Positions 1 through 10,586 of a stretch of 64,000 nucleotides of DNA are shown here, piece by piece. Each line of letters opens with the position of its first letter. Positions within the stretch are counted from its first letter, which is position 1. Where the stretch lies: the NCBI RefSeq assembly GCF_030272615.1, contig NC_081413.1, positions 605,058,709 to 605,122,708 on the forward strand, in the 5' to 3' direction. A program made the position numbers and the translations under genes. The DNA is from Cryptomeria japonica. Lineage: Eukaryota; Streptophyta; Pinopsida; Cupressales; Cupressaceae. Below the pieces are notes generated by a model that searched no databases, was not told the origin of the DNA, and saw nothing but the letters and a program-made list of their open reading frames with translations.

Positions 1-1449
1 TAGATGTAGATTTATGATCATCCATACTACCTCCCCAATCTGAATCACTAAAGCCTACAAGATTGAACTTTTTAGAAGAGTAGTAATGAATACCAAAATT
101 TAAATTCCTGTTCACATGCCTCAAAATCCTCTTGGCTACCTTCATATGTATTTCATATTTCATATGTATTTATCATATACCTTGAAACAAGTGAAACTGA
201 ATAGGCAATAGTAGGCCTCATGTGGGTTAGAAACATCAAGCCCCCCACAATACTTCTGTAAGCTATCTCAACAACTAAATCAACACCATCATCTCTACAT
301 AAAAAAACTCCATGAGTGCTTGGAGTGGAGGCAGGGTTACAATCCGTCATATCAAATTTCTTCAGCACATCCTCTGCATATTTTGTTTGATAAATGAAAA
401 TGTCATCCTTACTTTGATATACCTCTATTCCTAGAAAATATTTCATCAGACCAAGATCTTTCATCTCAAATTCTTTCATCATGGTAGCTTTGAATTCATC
501 TTTAATCTTATAACTACTACCCAAATACAAAAGATCATCAACATACAAACTTATGATTAGAATATTAGTACTTTCTTGTTTGGAGTAAAGGGTAAGATCA
601 CTCTTACTTCTCTGGAAGCCATTCTCTTGAAAGTATCCATCAATCCTGGCATACCATGCTTTTGGTGCTTGCTTGAGGCCATGCAAAGACTTCTTCAGCC
701 CGTAGACATAATTATCTTTTCCTTCCACTTCAAAACATTATGGCTGCTCCACATATACTTCTTCTTCTAAGTACCCATTCAAGAAGGTACTTTTCACGTC
801 CATATGATGTATGCTCCACTTCTTTTGAGCTGCTAATGAAATCAACATTCTAATCGTCTTCTGTCTTGCTACTAGTGCAAATGTATCTTCATAATCAATT
901 CCATACTTTTGTGTGAAGCCTTTAGCAACTAATCTTGCCTTGTGTCTTTCAACACTCCCATCACTATTAAACTTGGTCTTGTAGACCCATCTGGTGCCAA
1001 ACTTTTTCTTGTCATGCTGAAGTTTTGTTAACTCCAAAGTGTCATTCTTGTAAATGGAATCCATTTATTCTTCCATGGCTTGCACCCAAACTTCATTTGT
1101 ACATGCATCTTCAAAACATGATGGTTCAAAATCAGCCTTGGATAATAAAGCAAAATTTACTGTCTCACCTATTTTGTTTTCTTCATGTACTTGATGTCCA
1201 CTCCTCTGGTAGATATCACTCAATCTCCTTACCTTCCTTGAAGAACTTGGAGAAGAAGTTGGACTTGAACTTGGTACTAAAGAACTTGATGAAGCGCTGC
1301 TTGGTGGAGTTAAACCACTTGATACAAAAACATTAGTTGGCTGCTCATGATCAATATCAGCAATTATATCATCATTCAAAAGAGGTTTTGGCTTCTCAAC
1401 ATGGCCTTTTTGATGACCATAAACTCCCTCTTCATCAAAATCACATCTC
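1..1449 (-). pseudogene. copia copy A reverse transcriptase (and start of RNase H), broken
   Basis: The minus strand encodes the copia reverse transcriptase that makes cDNA from the element RNA. Visible landmarks are the linker before RT (1065-1379), the KARLVAKGFTQ block near 930, the HHMDVKSTFLNGYL block near 800, and the catalytic YVDD box near 545. The frame is stopped near 1062 and again near 735, where copy B reads CAA at the same place. The region from 1 to 150 continues past RT toward RNase H but has lost its frame. Copy A keeps YVDD, whereas copy B has changed it to YVND. Confidence 0.9.
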
Positions 1450-2759
1450 TTAAGACAATAAGCTTGTTAGTGAGGGGATTATACAATCTATAAGTCTTGA
1501 TTTCTCACTATACCTAATAAAAATACATGACTCACTCATTGCATCTAACTTCCGTCTATTATAATTAGGTACATGCACATAAGCCAAACAACCAAAAACT
1601 TTGAAATGATAAACATTAGGCCTTTTGCCATACCAAGATTCATAAGGAGCCTTCTTCTCTAGTGCACTGGTGGGGCTACGGTTGAGGATGTACACTGTTG
1701 TAGCAACTGCATCTTTCCAATAAGAATTTCTCAATCCCTTGGTTTGTAACATGCACCTTGCCATTTCAGCCAGAGTATGATTCTTCCTTTCAGCTACTCC
1801 ATTCAGTTGAGGTGTGTATGTAGTAGTAAGTTGCCTCTTGATGCCATTAAAATCACAATAACTTTGGAAAACCTTTGAGCAAAATTATCCTCCACAATCA
1901 GTCCTTAAACATTTGATCTTGCACCCTTTCTCATTTTCTGCGAGGGTTTTGAACTTATTGAATGTACCCAAGGCTTCATCTTTGGCCTTCAAAAAATATA
2001 CCCAACAATTTCATGAGTAATCATCAATAAAGGTGATGAAATATTTTGACTTACCTAAACTCTTAGTCTACACAGGACCACATATATCTGAATGAACAAG
2101 CTGAAGTGGGTGATGAGCCCTCCATGCATTTCCCTTTGGAAACTTTTCCCTTGCATGCTTTCCTTTAGCACAACCTTCACAAACCTCCTTGTGTTCCTCA
2201 ACCATGGGCAAACCAGAAACTATTGCATGCGGAGTTACAAACCTCAAACTATGAAAATTTAAATGCCCATACCTAAGGTGCCATAACCAACTTGAATCCT
2301 CATAAGCCATATTTTCTAAACTGTTGTTATGTTCACCAAACCTCAAGGGGAACATCCTATTTCTTGTCATAGGAACAACAATGATCACCCTATTACCCTT
2401 ATTCTTATCATAGATAGTACATGTCTTATTCTCAAAGACTGCTTTATAATTTTTCTCACATAGCTGCCCAACACTTAACAAATTGTGCTTCAATTGTGGA
2501 GTATAATAAATATCATGAATACTCTTTATACCTTCTTTTGTTTGGACCTCCATAGCTCCTTTGGCAACAACCTCCAACGATTTATCATCACCAAGATGGA
2601 TCTTGGATTTGACACTTCCATCCTTTGTTGAGAACAACTTCTCATTCCCTATCATATGGTTAGAGCATCCAGAATCTAGGTACCAAACATCTTTACTAGT
2701 ATTTTCACCCTTGGCATAAGATAAAAATAAGTGATTGGGAGGATTCTCACTACCTTCTT
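1450..2759 (-). pseudogene. copia copy A protease and integrase, broken
   Basis: Read from 2759 downward, the frame gives the retropepsin motif LDSGCSNHM near 2680, the GAG-pre-integrase domain with its HHCC-type zinc finger (WHLRYGHLNFHSL, then CEGCAKGK) at about 2290-2150, and the integrase core. A stop at 2068-2070 falls just after the SDICGP block holding the first catalytic Asp; copy B has CAG there. Below 2068 the integrase continues in pieces, with the RCMLQTKGL and VFGCLAYVHVP blocks at 1450-1764. Family assignment is firm. The protein cannot be made intact. Confidence 0.88.
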
Positions 2760-3646
2760 GAGCATAGTTAGCACTTTTACCTTCTTTCAATCTGCATTCT
2801 TTTTCAAAGTGGCCATACCTATTACAATGGTAACATGAAACATTTCTCTTATCAAATCTGCCTCTACCTCTTCCTTTGAAACCACCTCTTCCTCTTGGTC
2901 CACCTCTACCTCTACCTCTTGAAGAATTTTGTCTTTTCCCTTTACCTTGGCCTTGATTAATTTTGGCACTACTACTGCTTGCATCTTCATTAGAGGAAAA
3001 CACTTTCTCTACACCTTCAAAAGAATCTTTCAATCTTTCTTCATGAGGCATCAGGGATCCAACCAATTGATCAAATTGTAATTTTGTCAAATCTTTGCTT
3101 TCTTCTACGATTATTGCTACATGATTCCATTTGGGTGTCAAATATCTCAACACTTTTTTTTATCAAAACTTCATTGCTTACAATTTCCCCAAGTGTAGCC
3201 ATTTTATTGACCACATCTTTGACTCTGATACAATAATCAATTATACTTTCATCTTCTTGCATCTTCAAATTCTCAAATTCTCGCTTCAAATTCTGAAGCT
3301 TGACCACTTTAACTTGATCACTACCATGGTAAGCTTCTTGTAGAGTCTTCCAGACATCTTTGGCAGTTGTTGCTCTTGATATTCTTGGAAATAAGCTCTT
3401 ATCAAGAGATATTTGAATGTGAAACAAAGCTTGAACATTCTTTTTCCTTGCTTCCTTTCTTGTTGTTCTTTCATTGGTTGTAAGAGCATTCCAATCAGCT
3501 GGCTCCTCATAACCTGATTCAATAATCTCCCACAAATCTTTTCCAATAAAAAAGGTCAGCATCTTAATCCACCAATAATCAAAATCATTCCCATCAAATT
3601 CTAGAATGGGCCTATGGTTAGAATTCAATATGATTAACTTTGGCAA
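2760..3646 (-). pseudogene. copia copy A gag, broken
   Basis: This encodes the capsid-nucleocapsid polyprotein of the copia element. The N-terminal half at 3646-3160 has the gag blocks GKDLWEIIESGYEEP and SLFPRIS. The C-terminal half has a Gly/Arg-rich stretch followed by a CX2CX4HX4C zinc knuckle near 2840-2800 (CYHCNRYGHFEKEC). The two halves are in different frames, with a shift near 3150. The ATG used in copy B has become ATT here, so the normal start is lost. Both changes make it a pseudogene. Confidence 0.88.
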
Positions 3647-3683
3647 AATTCCAACAATAAAACTTTAACCCAAAATAATTTTA

Positions 3684-3698
3684 CCTGCTCTAATACCA
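3684..3698 (-). promoter_or_regulatory. copia copy A primer binding site
   Basis: On the minus strand this reads TGGTATTAGAGCAGG, two bases inside the LTR end. It matches the usual plant copia primer site complementary to initiator tRNA-Met, except for T in place of C. Copy B has the canonical TGGTATCAGAGC. Confidence 0.85.
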
Positions 3699-3700
3699 CT

Positions 3701-3881
3701 TGTAGGATCTAAAACTACCACTGTTCTTATAGCCAGTTGATCAAGAAAATATAGTAATAGAGAAAACAACTAACAACAATAAAAATTACAGAGATAAAAT
3801 AGAACACAACTCATTTTAGAACAACACACACATTCTATATTACTGCTTAATAAAAAGAATACAAAGATTCCCTATAAATAG
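3701..3881 (-). repeat. copia copy A 5' LTR, inner piece (3' end of the LTR)
   Basis: The minus-strand LTR ends in CCTACA directly next to the primer binding site. The LTR is cut at 3881 by the gypsy element, whose AATAG target duplication is 3877-3881. Joined to 19909-20180, the LTR would be about 453 bp, close to the 447 and 475 bp LTRs of copy B. Confidence 0.88.
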
Positions 3882-4653
3882 TGTAGACACCTAAAATTGT
3901 CATGTCTAATTAAATAAATATTTTATTTATTTAATTATCTAAGCTTAATTCTTCTATTAATTAAATAAATCTTTATTTATTTAATTAATTCATTTATCCT
4001 CTTCTAGCCTTATTTTTCATTTAAATAAATACATTTATTTATTTAAATTATCCTTTTCCTAAATTAGATAAATATTTTATTTATTTAATTGATCCCACTA
4101 CTTCTATTAATTAATTAATTTAATTAATTCATTAGCCTTTTCTACCCATGACACATGTCATTCATCTCTTAATTCATACACTACCTACCCCTTTCATTAT
4201 TTTATTATTTCTTTTACTTACCCTCTAATCATAGCCGACCTCCTTTTACACCTCTCAATCTTATCCCTCCATTTCATATAGTGTCTTCTATATAAGGAGA
4301 TGCTTCCTTCATTATCAAACCCTAATCATTCATCCTAATGACCTAACTACTTGATCACTTGACTACACTACGATCCTACTTGCAACCACATGCCGTTCTA
4401 TGTTGAGCTCTTATGCACATAAAGTCTGAGAGCAAATATATCAAGCAAGATCAATGGAGATAGGAAGAATGGAGATCCAAACCTTATTGGACATGTGATG
4501 GTATAATCTTTGTGATTTCATTTGATTTGCATTGTCTTAGGTAATCTTCATATGTTATGGTGGATCTTTGTTGTTGTTAGGCTAGGGTTTTGCGGTTGAA
4601 TTCATTTAGCCTTTCAATATTGTTATTATTGTTATCCATTTTCACCATATACA
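3882..4653 (+). repeat. gypsy 5' LTR
   Basis: This 772-bp LTR starts TGTAGACACC and ends CATATACA. Its first 260 bases hold about five AT palindromes built on AAATAAAT and ATTTATTT, separated by C/T-rich spacers. A TATATAAGG box at about 4290 could be the promoter. Confidence 0.95.
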
Positions 4654-4656
4654 TTT

Positions 4657-4674
4657 TGGCACGCCCGGTGGGAC
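4657..4674 (+). promoter_or_regulatory. gypsy primer binding site
   Basis: TGGCACGCCCGGTGGGAC lies three bases after the LTR end. This resembles the G/C-rich primer sites of plant Tat elements, but I cannot assign the tRNA with certainty. Confidence 0.75.
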
Positions 4675-4803
4675 TCTTTTCCCTTTTGCATTTAGCTTCT
4701 TTGTTGCAGATTTTGTATTTTGATGTTGTAGATTCGACGTTTTTGGCAGCATTTTGATATTTCTGCATCTGCGTACTTTCGGATCGCGTTTTTGATTTTC
4801 TGG

Positions 4804-5022
4804 TGCGTCTGCGACATCTGGAATCGCGTCTGTGTTATTGGCAATATTTTATTTTGTAGGTTCCAAGAAAGCGCATTTGTGTTTTAAAGTCGCGTCTGCG
4901 ATGTTTTTAGCCGCGTCTGTGTCCAGAAGATGCGTCTGTGTTTTGTAGTCGCGTCTGTGTTTCACAGAACCGCATCTGTGTCACTCAGTCGCATCTGTGT
5001 TGATGGTAATCGCGTCTGTGTT
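4804..5022 (+). repeat. leader repeat cluster 1 (GCGTCTGTGTT, about 10 copies)
   Basis: The motif GCGTCTGTGT or a close variant (GCATCTGTGT, GCGTCTGCGA) recurs about ten times. In the second half the starts are at about 4912, 4931, 4950, 4972, 4990 and 5012, so the spacing is 18-22 nt. The spacers between copies are not conserved. Confidence 0.85.
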
Positions 5023-6250
5023 CACCAGTTTCAAATTTTGGGTTTTTATTGATTCAGTTTTCGGATTTTGCATTTAGGGTTTCAGATCTGGTTTATTTTG
5101 AGCTAACATTTTCAGATCTAGCTAATGAAATTGGTGCAGCTTGTCTTGAAGGCTAAATCATTTGGTTGAAGGCCCCTATTTTCACAAAGTCTTTTGGGTT
5201 TAAAATTTACCTAATTTGTGTGCTTGCAGGAAGGGGTAATCATTTGAAACAATCCAAACTACTAACAACTCTTTGTTCCAGGTCCTTGGCAAGGATTTTT
5301 GGATTTTTTTTTCTATTGTGTGCCTTGTTTTCATAGACTAGCAAACACTTCAATTGGTGCACTAAAATTGAATCATTGTCTTTTATGTCTTGAGCAATAG
5401 GCTCTTTTTGTTTAATCTTTAGAGGGCCTGTCTTCCCATGTGGTCATTAGGACTACTAGTGAGAAGAGAATGACCCAAGTGGTAGCGAGGAAAACCCACC
5501 TCTTCCGAACCACTATAAACAAATGTATTCATGGTGAAAAATATGGATAACATGTGCTGATTAGTTCATACCAACACTATGTCTCCCCATAAACCCATTT
5601 GATCAAATTTATTTGATCAGTTGTAGGGCGTAACCCCTACCAGTTGGGAGCCTTCTGTATTTACAGAGCTGAAAGTGCCGCATGTATGGCCACACGAGCG
5701 GATGCCCTTACTAGCACCTTTTTGTTTTAGAAGCCCAAATCCTTCTAGTTGTTGGGGCAGGAGGTCAGACCTCTGGTAGCGGCCCACACACATACGGTTC
5801 TTAGTAGAGATACAAAGTTCGCCACGGGGAGTTTTCATGGGGACTGATGCTTGGCTGACCTGAGAAGTGAGTGCCGAGGGTGGAGGCAGTGAGGTCAAGC
5901 ATCTAAGTATCCGCTCTGAATAGCGTAGCCTTGGGGGTAAAACCCCATGTGGGATCAACAACTATTGTCTTGGCCAGCCATAAGAATTGTGCTTGACTTA
6001 TTTTAAACATTCAAAACATTCAAGATCAAACAGCAAAACATTGTGTCTTTTGTGTCTTCAAGTGTATGCAAAACATTTTTACATCAAACAACACACTTTT
6101 CTTGGAGTCATTTTGAGTCTAGACACTTGCAAACATTGGGTCTTCATCAACACTGTGTCCTCTTGTCACGAAAAATAGTCAAACAGTTAGATTTGGTCAC
6201 AACAAAATGACTTCATAGATTGGAAAAAATTGCACAAATTTTACAGAAAT

Positions 6251-6434
6251 GCATCTATGTCGGACATAATAGCGTCTGTGTTGTATAACCGCGTCTATGA
6301 AGGGCAGAATCACATCTGTGTTCCAACAGTCAACATTACACTTTGCAAAAAAAATCTCAGAAACACGTCTGTGTTAAACAGAGCCGGGTCTGCGTCAGGA
6401 AACCACATCTGTGAAGTATACAGGAGCGTCTGTG
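6251..6434 (+). repeat. leader repeat cluster 2 (GCGTCTGTGTT, about 8 copies)
   Basis: The same motif as in 4804-5022 returns here about eight times. Starts are at about 6251, 6272, 6291 and 6311, then 6364, 6385, 6404 and 6425. Spacing is again 19-21 nt, with one larger gap in the middle. Confidence 0.82.
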
Positions 6435-6927
6435 TTTAGAATTGAAAAACTGTTACAGTCCAGCAAACAAGCACAGTTAGTTTCAGAATTCTTGACCTTC
6501 CTAGGTCATTTCTCCAGGGTTTCATTTAGCATTCAACCTGTCCTTGGGTCTCACAAAATCCATCATTGCTTCACATCTCACTTTACAGTCACACTTGTCT
6601 AAACTTGAGTCAAAAGGTCACTTGCTTGTCCTCACTATACTTTGTCAACACACTACATACAACAACACTTTGCTAAGTGGTCCCTCATCAAGGTTTCTTA
6701 CCTTTGGGTCTCATTTGGTCTTACTTAGAGTCAAGGTCAACTTACCTCATCAAGAGAAACTATCCTCTCTTTGGAAGTCACACCTACTCTACTACATACA
6801 TACTTGGTCTTACACTTTGGACATTGCAAGTACACTTTAGATTCATTTACATTTCATCCAACTCTTGGTCTTCCATACTCTTTCCATTTTTCATCTAGTC
6901 TCACACATCTTGGTCAATACCTAGTTC

Positions 6928-9231
6928 ATGGTTGAAACCCGCCTTCAAAAATCTAGGAGAGAAACTAAAGAGGCTCAAGAGTCTGCAAACATGAGTTCTT
7001 ATGAGTATGACAATGAGATCTTTTTCAATTCTGATCATGCTACATTACCGGACATGGATGCCTATAGAAACATTCCAAATGTTGAGAACACGGACACTAT
7101 AAACAACAATGCTATACATAATGAAAATATGGACAACTTTTCAGTACATTCAGCAGATGTGGAAGAATCCATTATGAATCCCCATTTCAATCGATTCGTT
7201 GAGGAAATAATGAGGAGGGATAGACAATAATTTTTACAAATGATGGCACAAAGTGGAGCCAAGATACCTCATGATTTTGACATGTCTCAAATAATGGAGA
7301 ATCAGCCTTTGCAACAACCTCACTCCAACATGGATCAAAGGAGACCTAATAGTGGAGGAAATAGAGGACCACATATGGTACCTGACTCACCATCAGCTTT
7401 GTTTCAAAAACCAGAGGTCCCACACACACATGGTCAAACATATGATACTCACCTTCACAGACCATTATGGAAGTCTTATGGAGAAAAATATGCTCAATCA
7501 CATATCAATGCTAAGGATCAACCACCAAAGCAATGGGATATTCAAAGGCATGCTCAAAATTTGGACACAAGGAAACCCCGTGTCAAATTTGGGGGCAATA
7601 CAATAGAACATGACATGCCTATAGAGTATGGTATACATGCACAAAATAGATATGGTGTTCCTCAACATGAATCTATACCAAGTGGTCCATATACGCAGCA
7701 TCATTACAGACCTCCTCCATATGAACATGTGTATGATCAATATCATCCATATATGCAACATGTTCCTCCTCCAATGGGTACCTCAAACATAGGATATGGT
7801 CCAAGAAGTTGATCTCCACCTAAGAACAATTTGGAGCAACAAATCAGGGACTTACAAAAGAAAATGGAGGACATAAATACACTGAAGCCAACATACACAA
7901 TGAGAGACATACGTCCTTATCCATTTGACAAGAGCATTCCAATGCCTCCTTTTCCTACACACTTTGTGATGCCTAAATTTGATAAGTATAGAGGAAAAGG
8001 GGATCCTAAGGCACACATAAGACAATTTTTCACAGCTTGCATTGAGGTAGCAGCAGAAGAGACATATTTGATGAGATTGTTCCCATAGAGCCTAGGCGAT
8101 CAAGCTATGGAATGGTTCTCCCAACTTCCACCTGGTATTAAGTCATGGGGTGACTTAGGAGAGGCATTTATCCAACATTTCTCCTACAACATAGAGATAG
8201 ACATATCAGTCACTACTTTGTGCAACACCAAGCAAAAAGAGGGAGAGTCTTTTGCATCATTTTTACAAAGATGGAGGAATCTAGCCAGCAGATGCTCTTG
8301 TGAAATTCTACAAAAACAAATGGTAGAAATGTTCACCCAGAATGTTAACAATGACATTGGCTATGATCTAAGAAAAGCTTGTTTGTCCACCTTCAAGGAC
8401 GTTATTGAAAAAGGCTTAGCAACAGAAAAGGTCCTAATTGAACAAGGAGTCATCAAGATATTCAAGGAAAACAAAGATGACTTTAAAGGAAAAGACAAGC
8501 CAAGATTTTGGAATAAAAACAAGAACACAGTCAATGATGGTGTTGTTGATGCCAACACAATGCAACCCAAAGTCATCTTTTCAGGATCAAGTTCTACAAA
8601 CAATCAAGTGAATACTCAAACAACTTCCAGATCATGAAGGAAGTACACTCCATTGGGAGAACCACTTGAGTCAGTTTTCAAGAAGCTAGTGGCAAACAAG
8701 GTAATCACAGTTCCAGATTTTCCTCCATTTGAACCAAAAGTTAAACCAAATTGGTGGAATGATGATGAGTATTGTGAATTTCATAAGAGAAAAGGTCATA
8801 AGACAGGAAATTGTCATCGACTGAAGAACATCATACAGGATCTCATTGATAGAGGTGACATTGAGATTCAGGGACATTCGTCTAATCAAGAACATGAGAT
8901 GTTTAAGGAACCATTCCCAAAGCATGACAAGGGAAAAGCTAAAGCCATAGATGATCAAACCAACTATACCAGAGCATCTTACAACTATGATTCAACCATC
9001 AATCACATCTCGATGGACAATTATGTCTCTACCATTATCATCAAGGACAAAGCGTCTGAGAATTCTACTCGGAGACCCAAGATTGTCTTAAAAGGTGTTG
9101 GATCTTCTTCTGAACCTACCTCTAAATGTCATGTTACAACTCGTCGAGGTAAAATCACTTTGCAAGGTGCTCCAACTAAAAACACCGCTTCTTCATCAAC
9201 CAAACTTGAGTATGATCTTGTAGAACACTAG
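6928..9231 (+). pseudogene. gypsy gag polyprotein, broken
   Basis: The reading starts at ATG 6928 (MVETRLQKSRRETK) and stays in one frame to 9231, but is interrupted by stops at 7228, 7810, 8086 and 8635. The retrotransposon gag core lies at about 7970-8470 (FDKYRGKGDPKAH, then AMEWFSQLPPG and FASFLQRWRNLASR). A zinc knuckle of the form CX2HX4HX4C (CEFHKRKGHKTGNC) is at about 8775-8815. This is the capsid-nucleocapsid precursor of Tat elements. At 9229 the frame shifts by one base into protease. Each of the four stops is one C-to-T step from CAA, CAG or CGA. Confidence 0.92.
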
Positions 9232-10586
9232 GGAAGACACCCGCGCTCATCTCCATCCTTGAGCTATTACGCATATCTCCCGCACATAAAGCCATTCTTG
9301 ACAAAATCTTGAGAGACACTACTATGCCTACTGATCTGAACATGGACCAGTGTCAAGCCATGGTGGGATACCTTTCCGTTCCACATTCCCTTACTTTCAT
9401 AGAAGCCGATGACGCCTCCATAAGTCAGCCACATAATGCACCATTACACATTGAAGCCTTCATACACAAACATCGAATAAAAAGAGTCCTGATAGATGGA
9501 GGAGCAGGTCTAAACATTTGCACATTGAACACTATTACACAATTGGGATATTCTAATAAAGCTATGAATTCTACAAATCAAATCACCATTAAGGCATATG
9601 ATGACAAAGAGCGCTCATCCAAGGGCACAGTCATCTTACCTCTCAGAATTGGGCCAGTTACAAAGGATGTGGTTTGTCAAGTCCTGGATTTAAATCTCAC
9701 TTATAACATATTGCTAGGACGCCCTTGGATTCACGAAATGAGGGCAGTCCCATCCACATATCACCAATGCATTAAGTTTCCTCATAATGGCATGGAAGTA
9801 ACAGTTAACGGTGATCCTAATCCATTCATATATTGCAATAACCTGAAATCAAAGACTGAGACCATCATCCCCAGTAATCGTGAGGTTGTTCCTTCATCGG
9901 CATACATTGATCCTGAGTCATTAAAGCCCTCAACATCAAAACAAGGTGAGCTTAAAGGCAAGTTTCAAGACAAAGGCATGGGGGAATATACTTTAAATCA
10001 GACCATGTACTTACGACAAGTCATGAGTTCCCCAAAAGAATATGAAAGACCACATCCTGACAAGCAAATATCCATCATGAGGCTCAAATGGGACCCTACT
10101 ACCTTTCAAAGATGGGGTGAACTAGAAGAGGAAGATTTATACAAAATTCTTTTCAGAGACAATGAAGAGGAAACACAAGAACACATCAGTCTACCATGTG
10201 AGAAATATGGCAAAGGCTTAAAAATTCTATAAAAATTTGGGTATGATGGAAAAAGCCCTCTGGGGTTACGAAAGGAAGGCATCATTGAACCTTTACAACC
10301 TGAATTAACTTTCAAGAAGGAATGCTCGAAAGGACTTGGTTTCTTAACTTCCAAGGTCCACACCCAAAAGAAAGAGGAAGCCTTACAAATCAAAGCTGCC
10401 AAAATACAACAAGAGGATCACTATTCCATAGATTCTAACGAATGGGAATGGGGTTCAGACAAGTCTTCCAGTGACTATGAGCTCACCGAGATATTCAGAG
10501 AGTTAGATGAACCCACAGAAGAAGAGGAATTTTATAACAAATTCAGAGTTGGTCAAGAAACAACCCAGGAGGATTCCACACGGTCC
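9232..10586 (+). pseudogene. gypsy protease and linker
   Basis: A retropepsin-like domain follows gag. The catalytic region reads VLIDGGAGLNIC with the Asp codon at 9495; the third position is Gly rather than the usual Thr or Ser. The block LLGRPWIHEM with the following AVPSTYHQ near 9712-9770 is typical of Tat proteases. A stop at 10230 interrupts the frame inside a G-patch-like segment (listed separately). After it comes an acidic linker (10400-10586) leading to RT. This frame continues without shift into the pol region. Confidence 0.88.
10201..10344 (+). other. G-patch-like segment between protease and RT
   Basis: Read through the stop at 10230, the frame gives GKGLKIL, then KFGYDGKSPLGL, then KEGIIEPL, and about 15 residues later KGLGF. 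The spacing of glycines, the aromatic after the second Gly, and the closing GLG fit the G-patch RNA-binding motif. Betaretroviruses also carry a G-patch just after their protease. The domain call is mine and rests on pattern only. Confidence 0.6.

Larger units (their letters stand above)
1..3881 (-). mobile_element. Ty1/copia retrotransposon copy A, internal part and inner half of its 5' LTR
   Basis: Read on the minus strand, this stretch runs LTR end, primer binding site, gag, protease, integrase and reverse transcriptase, which is the Ty1/copia order. It is the same family as the complete element at 36778-41830. The RNase H part and 3' LTR lie beyond the left window edge. The 5' LTR is interrupted at 3881 by the gypsy element and resumes at 19904, ending at 20180. 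The frame is broken many times, so the copy is dead. The family and nesting are seen directly in the sequence. Confidence 0.93.
4675..6927 (+). other. gypsy long 5' leader, no convincing gene
   Basis: These 2.25 kb separate the primer site from the gag ATG. I see no conserved protein. The stretch holds two clusters of a short GCGTCTGTGTT repeat (listed separately). A G/C-richer block at about 5620-5960 has only short frames. Long leaders are usual in Tat elements. Confidence 0.8.

Noticed and set aside
5617-5961. 114-codon minus-strand frame in the gypsy leader
   Set aside because: No domain is visible and the leader is otherwise non-coding. It is likely chance.
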